Shown: one piece after another, positions 6,433-13,541 of the stretch | Layout: each line of letters opens with the position of its first letter | Numbering within the stretch: position 1 is the stretch's first letter | NCBI GenBank assembly: GCA_964533785.1 | Contig: CAZHNG010000164.1 | Span: 1-14,697, forward strand | Length of the DNA stretch: 14,697 nucleotides | Origin: JANQRV01 sp964533785 | GTDB lineage: Bacteria > Bacteroidota > Bacteroidia > Chitinophagales > Saprospiraceae | Direction: 5' to 3' | Notes under the pieces: model-generated | The model's database searches: none | What the model was told of the DNA's origin: nothing | Seen by the model: the letters and a program-made list of their open reading frames with translations, nothing else | Made by a program: the position numbers and the translations under genes

Positions 6433-9400
6433 CTAAGCATTGCTGCCATTAACACCTATCCCATTCCGGGTTGCTGAGGGAGAAACGCCGAAATGACTTT
6501 TGTATACGCGCGCGAAATAAGATGCATCGGCGATGCCCACTTCTTGTGCGATCAAGCCTACTGGTTTATCGGTGGAGCACAATAACCGCCGAGCTTCGGT
6601 CAAACGGATTTTTTGTACGTACCGAGCCGGCGATGACCCGGTTAACGCAGTCACCTTCCGATACAGTTGAGACTTACTCATGGTCATGAGTCGGCAAAGG
6701 TGGGGATACACCTGCAGACTTGAATCCTGGAGATGCGCCCTAACGATACGATTAAGCTGTTCTAAAAATTGGAGTTCCTCGTCTTGAGCCAACAAATCTG
6801 GGTCAATGGGTTCTACGGAATAATTTTGGTACTTAATTTTTAATTGCTCCCTTAACAAACGAAGTTGCTGCAGGCGAATAAATAACTCCTTTCTAGCGAA
6901 TGGTTTGATCAAATAAGCGTCGGCCCCGGCCTGCAATCCGGCTTCTTTACTTTCTTGATCTCCTTTCGCGGTGAGCATCACAATGGGGATATGGCTGGTA
7001 ATCCGGTCCTTTTTAAGGATATCGGTCACTTCGTATCCGTTTTTATGGGGCATCATTACATCGCAGATGATAATATCCGGAACTAATTCGACGGCCATTT
7101 GAATGCCTTGGTCCCCATTTCGAGCAAAAAACAGGGAATAATGATTTTGTAACAAAGAATCTAAATAAACCAAAATATCACGGTTGTCTTCAATGATCAG
7201 CAAACGCGGTAATCCTTCACCGGGGTTAACGGGCAAACCTGAGGAGCTGTCTTTACGATCCGGCACTTGCGTCTCCGGTTGATCGGGAACTTTAAATCGG
7301 CTCCGCGCCTCGTTGCGGGTAATTGGCAAGGTAACGGTAAAAGTACTTCCTTTTTCCAGCTCGCTTTCCACCGCAATTTGCCCATCCATCAGGTGCACAA
7401 GTTCCTTGACCAAAGCCAGACCAATTCCGGTACCTTCCCGTTGCCGGGTCGAAGAACTATCCACCTGCTGAAAGCGATCGAATATCCGTAACTGGTCCGG
7501 TTTTGCCAGGCCGATGCCCGTATCAATAACCTGAATTTGCAACGCATTGGTGGTTTTGGCCACTTTTACCGTCACATAACCGTATTCCGGGGTAAACTTC
7601 AGGGCATTGGATAGTAGATTGGACAGAACCTGGCCGACTTTTTCCCTATCAAAATCCATGATGTATTCCTTCGTAAACGGCTGGAAGGACAGACTAATGT
7701 ACTTAGCATTAGCCACTGACTGAAAAGAAAAAGTAATGTAATTCAAATACAAAATAATATCCTCTTGCCGGTAATTCAAGGGCAAGTTGCCAGACTCGAG
7801 CTTCGCTAAATCCAGCATTTGGTTGATCAAAGTCAAGAGTTTTTCGGTGTTCCGCTTTATGAGTTCTTTGCCTTCCTTGACGTTACCCTCTAGTTCTTCG
7901 GCCATTCCTTGGATTACGGTAAGCGGCGTTCGAAATTCGTGGGTAATGTTGGTAAATAGGCGACTTTTGGTTTGATCCAATTCCTTCAACCGTGCCGCTT
8001 CCTGTTGTTCTAGCTGTAAATTGGTTTGTAGTTGCCAACGCTTTTTCTGAAATCGATAAATGGAATAAACGATAAAGCCAGTCAGGCAGATCCACAAAGC
8101 GTAGGCCCAGTAGGTTTGCCACCAGGGAGGAAGGACGGTTAATTTTACATGAAGGTCGTGCTGCCGATTCCAAATACCGTGGGCATTGGCTGCCTGGACC
8201 CGAAAAGTGTACGCTCCAGGACTCAGGTTGGTGTAGGTAGCAGTCCGTTTCTTGCTGAAAGCTTTCCAATCTTGGTCGAAGCCCTCCAATTTGTAGCGAT
8301 ACAGATTGGCCTTGCTGTCTAAATAATGTATGCCGACAAATTCAAATTCGACAATGCGGTCGGAGTAATCGATTTCAATGCCATCAACTAATTCCGTTGC
8401 ATGATCAAACTTTTTTTTACGATCACCAATTTTCACCTCGGTAAGGTAGACCTGGGGAGGAACGCTATCTATTTTTACCGAATCCGGATAAAAGGCATAG
8501 ATGCCGTTGTTACCACCAAACAAAATACGTCCATCCGCACAGACGTCGGAGGAAGTTACATTCAACTCCTGCATTTCGGGTCCTACCCTAAAATGTTTAA
8601 ACAACTGCTTTTCAACATCATACCGACTAATGTAACGCGGACTTTTTATCCAAAGGTAGCCTTTCCCGTCCAAAGCCAATCCATTGAGCTGTATCTCGGC
8701 CAACCCATCCTCCGTGCGGTAGAGACGAAAGGTTTTCGAATGACAGTCGACGTAGCCCAGGCCATCGGAAGTAGCCAACCAAATGTCTTGGTCCTGTCCC
8801 CGAATCATTTTTCTGATGTTCGTAGAACTGGACCCTCTTGGTAATGCCAGGCTCATATTGATGGTATCAAATCTGCCCGTTCGTTTATCGAAGTATCCCA
8901 ATTGGTGAAGAACCTTGGAGTGATAAGCCAACCAAATTTCTCCCCCTTTCATCTGCAAACCTCCTTGAATACCATTCTGGCTTAGGTGGGATAAATCCTT
9001 TTTGGGTGAGAATTGTTCGTAGGAGCGGTTTCGCTTATCCATTTTAAACAAACCTTCCCGATTGCCCAACCAAATGTAATTGGAATCTTGCCAATCCTCT
9101 TCCATGAACGAGCAAGCGGGAAGCAAGTTAGGGTCTTTCGGCAAAACCCTGGTGATGGTTTCTTGCTTGAAATCAAAAATAAAGTTACCCAATTCTTCAC
9201 TCACCGTAGCCATCCATATTCGTTCCTCCCCTTCATTGTAAAAATTAGTGATGTGAGTTTCTTGTCCGGGAAATTTGGGAATGCTGACTTCCCGGGCTAC
9301 TGTCCCTATACCAGGAGAACGAAACAATTTACGATTGCGGGTAGAAAACCAGATGCCCCCAAAGGCATCCTCGTGGATTCGGTAAACAATGTTTTGGGGG

Positions 9401-10623
9401 CGACCCAAGCCTGGTTGCTGCTGAAAAAGAGGAAAATTGGGAGCAAGAGACAATACATTAAGTCCACTATAAGTACCAATCCATAAATTATTTTGCCGGT
9501 CGATGGTCATTGATTTAATCAAATCACTTCCTAAACTTAAGGGATTATCCGGCTCACGGGTAAAATGCCGGGTGCGCCCCGTTTTTAAATTCAGGCAAAT
9601 CAACCCCTGATCTAGGGTACCGATCCACAACTGACCGAATTTATCTGCTGTCAAACAAGTCAGGTTGGCCGTCCGTAAATTTTCCGGTAAAGGATAAAGT
9701 ATAAGAGCAGATTCCTTTTCATTTAAATTGTACAAACCTCTCCCGGTAGCAAACCAAAGCACTCCCGCTGCTTCTACGATATCCTGGATTTTAATTCTTA
9801 CATCGATGGACTTATCTACCCGGAAGTAATGATTTTCACGTACTAGTTTTTCCACCTTTAATCTATTACCTACCCAGTAGTTGCCATTTTTTTCCTGGTA
9901 GATCAAGTAGGTAACTTCCTGATGGGGTTGTAATTTTTCTGCTCTTTTTACCTTTATTGGCTGAAATCGGTCCTCGGTGGGATCATACACCCCGATTCCG
10001 GCATTCGTTCCTGCCCAAATTTTGCCTTGACGGTCCTGTAAAAGGCACCATGCGTAATTTCTCACGGCATTCTTCGCGGTTGAATCCTTTTGAAAGGGGT
10101 AATAGCTCACGTGATTTTCAGGATAATCGTACCGGTAAATGGAATATCCACCACCGCCCCAGATCCGTTCCTGATCATCTTCCAGTAAAGCATGGCCTCC
10201 CCGCAGGTAGGGAATGCTGGTGTCATTTAGCAAATTATCCGGGTCAGGTTTGAAGGTGTAACCGTCGTACCTGAAAATACCGTTCATGGTACTGATCCAA
10301 ATGAAGCCTTTTTTATCCTGAATTATCTGAAACACTTCTCCATTGGGTATCCCTTGTTCGATGCCAATCTTTTCAAAATAATATTGGCGGGTTTGGGCAC
10401 TAAGATTACAGAAGAATACTGTGGATAAAAACCAAAATACGGCCGCTTTCTTTAAACCTGTGTAAAAGATAGCTTTGAGCAGATAGCTTAATGAAATAAA
10501 GCACTTCCATGCAATTTTATAAAATAAAATACCGTGTATGATCTTTAAGGACTCGACAGAGTGCTTTGCTAGTAGAATTTGAGTCTTTTGTTTGGAAAAG
10601 TGCTCAAGTATTAAAGTTTTCAT
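6433..10623 (-). CDS. Hybrid two-component system regulator (HTCS), propellers-Y_Y_Y-HK-REC-AraC
   Basis: 1396-residue one-chain signalling protein. A signal/anchor helix spans about residues 58-76 (cut near LSAQ). Fourteen propeller blades, each marked by an aromatic-rich IW/LW-x-G/A motif, run from about 107 to 712, enough for two seven-bladed propellers. A Y_Y_Y domain (about 755-830), one membrane helix (834-856) and a short coiled coil follow. In the cytoplasm come HisKA with His895 (HEFRTP), HATPase with Asn1002, DTGIGL at 1034 and GTGIGL at 1064, a receiver at 1139-1255 with phospho-acceptor Asp1188 and Lys1240, and an AraC HTH at about 1285-1382. All catalytic residues are present. 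HTCS proteins sense periplasmic ligands, usually glycans, and activate nearby transcription. The ATG is the only usable start, leaving an unusual ~57-residue extension before the anchor. No SusC/SusD pair is adjacent; the downstream NTF2-like gene is the likeliest target. Confidence 0.95.
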   Translation of the reverse strand: MKTLILEHFSKQKTQILLAKHSVESLKIIHGILFYKIAWKCFISLSYLLKAIFYTGLKKAAVFWFLSTVFFCNLSAQTRQYYFEKIGIEQGIPNGEVFQIIQDKKGFIWISTMNGIFRYDGYTFKPDPDNLLNDTSIPYLRGGHALLEDDQERIWGGGGYSIYRYDYPENHVSYYPFQKDSTAKNAVRNYAWCLLQDRQGKIWAGTNAGIGVYDPTEDRFQPIKVKRAEKLQPHQEVTYLIYQEKNGNYWVGNRLKVEKLVRENHYFRVDKSIDVRIKIQDIVEAAGVLWFATGRGLYNLNEKESALILYPLPENLRTANLTCLTADKFGQLWIGTLDQGLICLNLKTGRTRHFTREPDNPLSLGSDLIKSMTIDRQNNLWIGTYSGLNVLSLAPNFPLFQQQPGLGRPQNIVYRIHEDAFGGIWFSTRNRKLFRSPGIGTVAREVSIPKFPGQETHITNFYNEGEERIWMATVSEELGNFIFDFKQETITRVLPKDPNLLPACSFMEEDWQDSNYIWLGNREGLFKMDKRNRSYEQFSPKKDLSHLSQNGIQGGLQMKGGEIWLAYHSKVLHQLGYFDKRTGRFDTINMSLALPRGSSSTNIRKMIRGQDQDIWLATSDGLGYVDCHSKTFRLYRTEDGLAEIQLNGLALDGKGYLWIKSPRYISRYDVEKQLFKHFRVGPEMQELNVTSSDVCADGRILFGGNNGIYAFYPDSVKIDSVPPQVYLTEVKIGDRKKKFDHATELVDGIEIDYSDRIVEFEFVGIHYLDSKANLYRYKLEGFDQDWKAFSKKRTATYTNLSPGAYTFRVQAANAHGIWNRQHDLHVKLTVLPPWWQTYWAYALWICLTGFIVYSIYRFQKKRWQLQTNLQLEQQEAARLKELDQTKSRLFTNITHEFRTPLTVIQGMAEELEGNVKEGKELIKRNTEKLLTLINQMLDLAKLESGNLPLNYRQEDIILYLNYITFSFQSVANAKYISLSFQPFTKEYIMDFDREKVGQVLSNLLSNALKFTPEYGYVTVKVAKTTNALQIQVIDTGIGLAKPDQLRIFDRFQQVDSSSTRQREGTGIGLALVKELVHLMDGQIAVESELEKGSTFTVTLPITRNEARSRFKVPDQPETQVPDRKDSSSGLPVNPGEGLPRLLIIEDNRDILVYLDSLLQNHYSLFFARNGDQGIQMAVELVPDIIICDVMMPHKNGYEVTDILKKDRITSHIPIVMLTAKGDQESKEAGLQAGADAYLIKPFARKELFIRLQQLRLLREQLKIKYQNYSVEPIDPDLLAQDEELQFLEQLNRIVRAHLQDSSLQVYPHLCRLMTMSKSQLYRKVTALTGSSPARYVQKIRLTEARRLLCSTDKPVGLIAQEVGIADASYFARVYKSHFGVSPSATRNGIGVNGSNA

Positions 10624-10690
10624 CAGTATTGCATTAGAGGATCATTACTACAAAACCAACATATATCTATTTGTTTTGATCGTACTTCCT

Positions 10691-10717
10691 CAAAAATAAT
10701 GCAATCTTGATATCCAA
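10691..10717 (-). promoter_or_regulatory. Possible promoter of the hybrid regulator
   Basis: On the minus strand TATTTTTG (10698-10691) matches the Bacteroidota -7 consensus TAnnTTTG exactly. A TTG (10717-10715) lies 16 nt upstream, slightly closer than the usual 19-21. Transcription would start around 10684, some 60 nt before the ATG at 10623. AT-rich sequence makes such matches cheap, so confidence is low. Confidence 0.3.
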
Positions 10718-10775
10718 AACTTTGAATGGGAGCAATCCTTTGGATTACAAATGCAAGCAATAGTGATTATTGAAG

Positions 10776-11353
10776 TCAAGACATTGGATTAGGAGTATTT
10801 TTTTCATCGCTAATTTTGACATAATTCACCAAACGCCGAACCGTTTTTTTGCGAATTTCACGTTCCAGATCACGATTCACTTCCAACATGGTGTATTGAA
10901 ATTTTAGTACTAACTTGTCTTTGTTGATTGCTTCTATTTTTAAATTGAAACTATCTCTTTCGATAAACGGATGATAATCTTCAACACTTTGGATCAATTT
11001 ATTTTCCAATTCTTCAATGGTACTCAGAAATTGAATATCTATTTCAAAAGGGATATTGACTTTTTTGATTTGCTTTTTGGTGTAATTAATGATAACAGCA
11101 AGTAAAAAACATTATTCAAGCCGAGAATAACGTTGTCCTTATCTTCTGAGGCAAGCTTTTTTTGTTTGCGGTAAAGAAAATTTAGAGATATGATCCCCAA
11201 ATTCAGCCCCAAAACGAAAAGGATGAAATTCAATATGGCAACAGTAATAGTAGGCGGAGTTCCTAAACCGATTAATAATTGATTTAATCGGGCTTTGAAA
11301 AATAGTACTGCCGCAAAAAGTACAAGCTTGAAAATCAAGGAAAAGTATTTCAT
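10776..11353 (-). pseudogene. MscS-type mechanosensitive channel remnant with internal out-of-frame deletion
   Basis: The first frame (11353 to about 11100) reads as an MscS-family N-terminus: two hydrophobic helices, then YRKQKKLASEDKDNVILGLNNVFYLL, which normally leads into the third, pore-lining helix. At about 11090-11105 homology jumps to another frame that reads VIINYTKKQIKKVNIPFEI and continues through the family C-terminal domain (LERE, IRKKTVRRLVNYV) to the stop at 10776. The segment normally between them, the pore helix and most of the beta domain, is missing. I estimate about 90-100 residues lost, from memory of the family. The first frame stops at 11039. Even if the frameshift were corrected, no channel could form. 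The second frame has no ATG of its own; the ORF at 11009 begins with TTG inside the same continuous frame. The upstream end overlaps the truncated PPK2 stop by ATGA. Confidence 0.8.
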
Positions 11354-11628
11354 ACCCTATAACGTTGAAAATACCATTGTCCACTCTTAACGGCACTTGG
11401 TTTATTAAGTGCAACTACGCGGTAATTTCTCGGATTCAAAAACTGAGTAAAACGGAAAATGGCGCGTCCTTTACCGGCGGTATCCCGCCCTTCGAAAAGA
11501 ATGGCCATCCTTAATTTATTATCGTCGATGTATTTCTGTAGTTTAAGGAGCTCTACCTGGAGCAGGTACAATTCATCGATGTATTTTGAATTGACCTGGT
11601 AGTATTCTTCGATGGTTTTCTTTTGCAT
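11350..11628 (-). pseudogene. Truncated polyphosphate kinase 2 (PPK2), N-terminal part only
   Basis: PPK2 enzymes transfer phosphate between polyphosphate and nucleotides. From the ATG at 11628 the chain gives the N-terminal helices and then the PPK2 signature: LFEGRDTAGKG (Walker A), a helix with RFTQFLNPR, VVALNKPS and GQWYFQRY. It then ends two residues later. Family members are roughly 260-300 residues and carry a Walker B block (DRSWYNR) and lid region soon after; here only 92 residues remain, so catalysis is not expected. The frame is open up to 11694, but the extra 22 residues do not resemble the family, so I start at 11628. The stop overlaps the ATG of the MscS remnant (ATGA), suggesting that a deletion joined the two genes. 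Confidence 0.82.
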
Positions 11629-11747
11629 ATTCCTGTGTGTTGTGCTTAAAAATAAAGGTAATTCGGCTATTCTCATAGAATTATGACATAGCAATAATGG
11701 ATCATGGTTCAGCTAAAATTCTGTTTTAGTGTTCTAAGGATCAATAC

Positions 11748-11909
11748 CTAAAATTTCAATGAACGCTGCCCTACCAGAAAAATCACAACAATAGCTGGAA
11801 TGGTCACTTTAAAATTGATATGCCGTAGACCTTTACGAGCAGGCATGAAAACAAAATAATCACTAAAAATTTTCGTGCGAATTTTGTGCTTTTGAGCTTT
11901 TGTGGCCAT
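11748..11909 (-). CDS. 53-residue small membrane protein or gene remnant
   Basis: ATG at 11909, TAG at 11748. The product starts very basic (MATKAQKHKIRTK), continues SDYFVFMPARKGLRHINFKV, and has one hydrophobic stretch (VTIPAIVVIFLVG, about residues 36-48), so it could be a single-pass small membrane protein. I do not recognise it. Two points urge caution. The neighbouring PPK2 and MscS genes are decayed. Near the end, another frame reads AFIEILGIDP and stops at 11734, which would continue the hydrophobic segment more naturally than QRSLKF; a one-base shift in a once longer gene is possible. It lies just past the second terminator after the glutamine synthetase, so it would need its own promoter. 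Confidence 0.4.
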   Translation of the reverse strand: MATKAQKHKIRTKIFSDYFVFMPARKGLRHINFKVTIPAIVVIFLVGQRSLKF

Positions 11910-11964
11910 AACATATTACTGTTTTCAAGTTTTGTCATGTACTCAGATTAGAACAATATCTCCC

Positions 11965-11996
11965 AAAAAAAAAGTTACTGGCATCACACCAGTAAC
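11965..11996 (-). terminator. Second rho-independent terminator after the glutamine synthetase
   Basis: On the minus strand GTTACTGG (11996-11989) pairs perfectly with CCAGTAAC (11981-11974) around a 7-nt loop, followed by nine T. This is the stronger of the two tandem terminators here. It is directly preceded by a copy of the ~30-nt leader repeat. Confidence 0.8.
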
Positions 11997-11998
11997 CT

Positions 11999-12028
11999 CG
12001 ATATATAGCTCAATCACAACAAGTGTCT
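11999..12028. repeat. Leader repeat, copy A
   Basis: 30-nt word that recurs at 12085-12115 with one insertion and two substitutions; a 21-nt core (12002-12022) is identical. On the minus strand it directly precedes the terminator hairpin at 11965-11996. The hairpins after the two copies differ in sequence, so leader conservation is not a by-product of hairpin conservation. Confidence 0.75.
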
Positions 12029-12054
12029 AAGGAATAAAAAATTCTTGCATACTT

Positions 12055-12085
12055 AAAAGATAGCCGGGTTGGTTGCCCGGCTATC
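12055..12085 (-). terminator. First rho-independent terminator after the glutamine synthetase
   Basis: On the minus strand GATAGCCGGG (12085-12076) pairs perfectly with CCCGGCTATC (12068-12059) around a 7-nt loop, followed by TTTTAAG. The 10-bp GC-rich stem is strong and the T-run short, so some read-through to the second terminator is expected. Confidence 0.75.
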
Positions 12086-12115
12086 GAATATATAGCTCAA
12101 TCACAACAAATATCT
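12085..12115. repeat. Leader repeat, copy B
   Basis: Second copy of the 30-nt word at 11999-12028, shifted by 87 bp; the identical core is 12089-12109. It directly precedes the terminator hairpin at 12055-12085 on the minus strand, as copy A precedes its own hairpin. Confidence 0.75.
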
Positions 12116-12128
12116 ATTCGACGATTGG

Positions 12129-12236
12129 TTCAACATTCTTGACCGTTCTTTGCTTCTATTTCTGGGTAAATATTACTCAGGATTTTTCTATTCTTAACTA
12201 TTGTATAAAATCAGAAGCGTGGTCAAGAATGTTAAA
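12129..12236. repeat. Long imperfect inverted repeat in the glutamine synthetase 3' region
   Basis: ttcaacattcttgacc (12129-12144) is complementary to ggtcaagaatgttaaa (12221-12236) at 15 of 16 positions. After a short bulge the pairing resumes (gcttct near 12152 with agaagc near 12213). The loop is about 60 nt and AT-rich. Transcribed from the glutamine synthetase promoter, this would form a long hairpin starting about 18 nt after the stop codon. It may protect the mRNA 3' end or be the residue of a small element. Confidence 0.6.
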
Positions 12237-12253
12237 CTGACTTGCAGGCCATC

Positions 12254-13261
12254 TTATCCTTTCACGGTTTTGATGATTGCCGCAGCCACTTTATACGGAT
12301 CGGCATTGGACGCCGGCCTTCTGTCTTCCAGGTAACCGTTCCAGCCATTTTCTACGGCAGCGATCGGGATACGGATAGACGCACCACGGTCGGAAATACC
12401 GTAAGAAAATTTGTCGATAGACTGCGTTTCGTGTAAACCAGTTAAGCGCTGATCATTATACGCCCCGTATACGGCGATACACTCCTCGATGGTCCCGTGG
12501 AATTTCTCACAAATCGCTTCGAATACTTCACGACTGCCTGCGGTTCTCAAAGTAGAATTGGAGAAGTTGGCATGCATACCGGAACCATTCCAGTCACCTT
12601 TTACAGGTTTTGGATGCCAGTTGATGGAAACACCGTGCTTCTCAGCATTCCTTTCCGCTAAATAGCGGGCCACCCATATTTCATCGCCGGCGCGTTTGGC
12701 GCCTTTAGCGAAAATCTGAAATTCCCATTGTCCGGCCATTACTTCTGCGTTGATCCCTTCAACGTTCAGCCCGGACTCTAAACATATATCAAGGTGTTCG
12801 TCAATAATGTCTCTACCGAATGCTTTTCCGGCACCTACACCGCAATAGTATGGACCTTGTGGTGCGGGGTAACTACCCGGCCCGTTTGGAAAACCTAGCG
12901 GCGCACCGTTATGCCATAAGGTATATTCTTGTTCGAAACCAAACCAGAAATCTTCATCTTCGTCATCGATCATGGCCCGGCCGTTCGTGGGGTGAGGAGT
13001 ATGGTCTGCATTCAATACCTCGCACATTACCAGGTAGCCGTTCTTACGACCTGCATCCGGAAAGATTGCCACTGGTTTCAACAAACAATCGGAAGAATTA
13101 CCGGGTGCCTGCTCCGTAGAACTCCCGTCGAATGACCAGATCGGAGCTTCCTCCAGTTTACCCGAAAATTTTGAACTATCTAGAACTTTTGTTTTACTTC
13201 TTAAGGTTTGGGTTGGTGAATAACCATCCAACCAAATGTACTCTAGCTTTAATTTTGCCAT
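12254..13261 (-). CDS. Type II (eukaryotic-type) glutamine synthetase
   Basis: 335-residue enzyme making glutamine from glutamate, ammonia and ATP, cytoplasmic, assimilating the ammonium brought in by the transporter upstream. It has the short GSII length (about 340) rather than the about 470 of GSI or 700 of GSIII. Hallmarks: EYIWLDG at the start, WSFDGSSTEQA (43-51), GFEQEYTL with metal-binding Glu110 and Glu112, GINAEVMAGQWEFQ (169-182), NWHPKPVKGDWNGSGMHAN (214-232) with the catalytic loop, FSYGISDRGASIRIP (285-299), and LEDRRPASNADPY near the end. All are intact. GSII lacks the adenylylation site of GSI, so control should be transcriptional or by feedback. It lies 280 bp after amtB on the same strand. 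Its long structured 3' region ends in two terminators. The ATG at 13261 matches the family N-terminus. Confidence 0.96.
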   Translation of the reverse strand: MAKLKLEYIWLDGYSPTQTLRSKTKVLDSSKFSGKLEEAPIWSFDGSSTEQAPGNSSDCLLKPVAIFPDAGRKNGYLVMCEVLNADHTPHPTNGRAMIDDEDEDFWFGFEQEYTLWHNGAPLGFPNGPGSYPAPQGPYYCGVGAGKAFGRDIIDEHLDICLESGLNVEGINAEVMAGQWEFQIFAKGAKRAGDEIWVARYLAERNAEKHGVSINWHPKPVKGDWNGSGMHANFSNSTLRTAGSREVFEAICEKFHGTIEECIAVYGAYNDQRLTGLHETQSIDKFSYGISDRGASIRIPIAAVENGWNGYLEDRRPASNADPYKVAAAIIKTVKG

Positions 13262-13315
13262 CTTTTACTTGTCTTTTAAAATTTATTAAACTTGTTATGA
13301 TTACCTTGTTGTTAG

Positions 13316-13352
13316 AAAATTATGATCGCTTATGCTGCGCGATCCTAATTTT
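13316..13352 (-). terminator. Hairpin between amtB and glutamine synthetase, possible terminator or attenuator
   Basis: aaaattatgatcgc (13316-13329) is complementary to gcgatcctaatttt (13339-13352) at 13 of 14 positions, with a 9-nt loop. Both flanks end in A/T, so on the minus strand a GC-containing stem is followed by ATAATTTT. It may terminate amtB transcripts or attenuate read-through into the glutamine synthetase. It lies about 55-90 bp upstream of that gene's ATG and about 190 bp past the amtB stop. Confidence 0.5.
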
Positions 13353-13496
13353 CAAACGGAGCTTTGCGCTATTTTTTCATTTTTAATGCTGTACATTTTC
13401 TCTTCTAGTTTTCTTTCCGTAATAAAAAATAACAATCTGTATTTATTTTATTACCCAATCTCTCAAAATACCTTTATCGGGGTCAAACTCTTACAA

Positions 13497-13538
13497 TCTG
13501 ACGTCTGGTATCTGGCGTCTATGATCTGGCATCACTTA
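13497..13538. repeat. Degenerate heptanucleotide tandem repeat
   Basis: Six consecutive 7-nt units each begin with TCT or TCA: tctgacg, tctggta, tctggcg, tctatga, tctggca, tcactta. The array starts directly after the amtB stop codon in the sense of transcription. Such short tandem heptads act as spreading intergenic repeats in some bacteria; here the units are already divergent. Confidence 0.55.
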
Positions 13539-13541
13539 ATT

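Larger units (their letters stand above)
11695..12253. other. 559-bp region after the glutamine synthetase: 3' structures and one small ORF
   Basis: This stretch holds, in minus-strand order, a long inverted repeat (12236-12129), a first leader-plus-terminator module (12115-12055), a second (12028-11965), and a 53-codon ORF (11909-11748). A weak AT-only inverted repeat (ctaaaa at 11713-11718, ttttag at 11724-11729) lies before the PPK2 remnant. Nothing else coding was seen on either strand. Confidence 0.6.

Noticed and set aside
7883..8269. Minus-strand 128-codon ORF overlapping the regulator
   Set aside because: It is in another frame of the kinase and membrane-linker coding region, which is unambiguous in its own frame.
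8401..8844. Plus-strand 147-codon ORF
   Set aside because: It lies inside the propeller-coding part of the hybrid regulator on the other strand, has no family motif, and the opposite frame is clearly coding.
9013..9486. Plus-strand 157-codon ORF
   Set aside because: It lies antisense to the same regulator; composition reflects the opposite coding strand and no domain is recognisable.
11139..11414. Minus-strand 91-codon ORF across the PPK2/MscS junction
   Set aside because: The PPK2 and MscS remnants explain the same bases in other frames with family-level matches.
11965..12115. CRISPR-like array
   Set aside because: There are only two copies of the repeat, and the 'spacer' contains a terminator hairpin; no cas genes are near.
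13497..13538. Iteron-type origin repeats
   Set aside because: The units are 7 bp and degenerate, no replication initiator gene is present, and the setting is between two metabolic genes.
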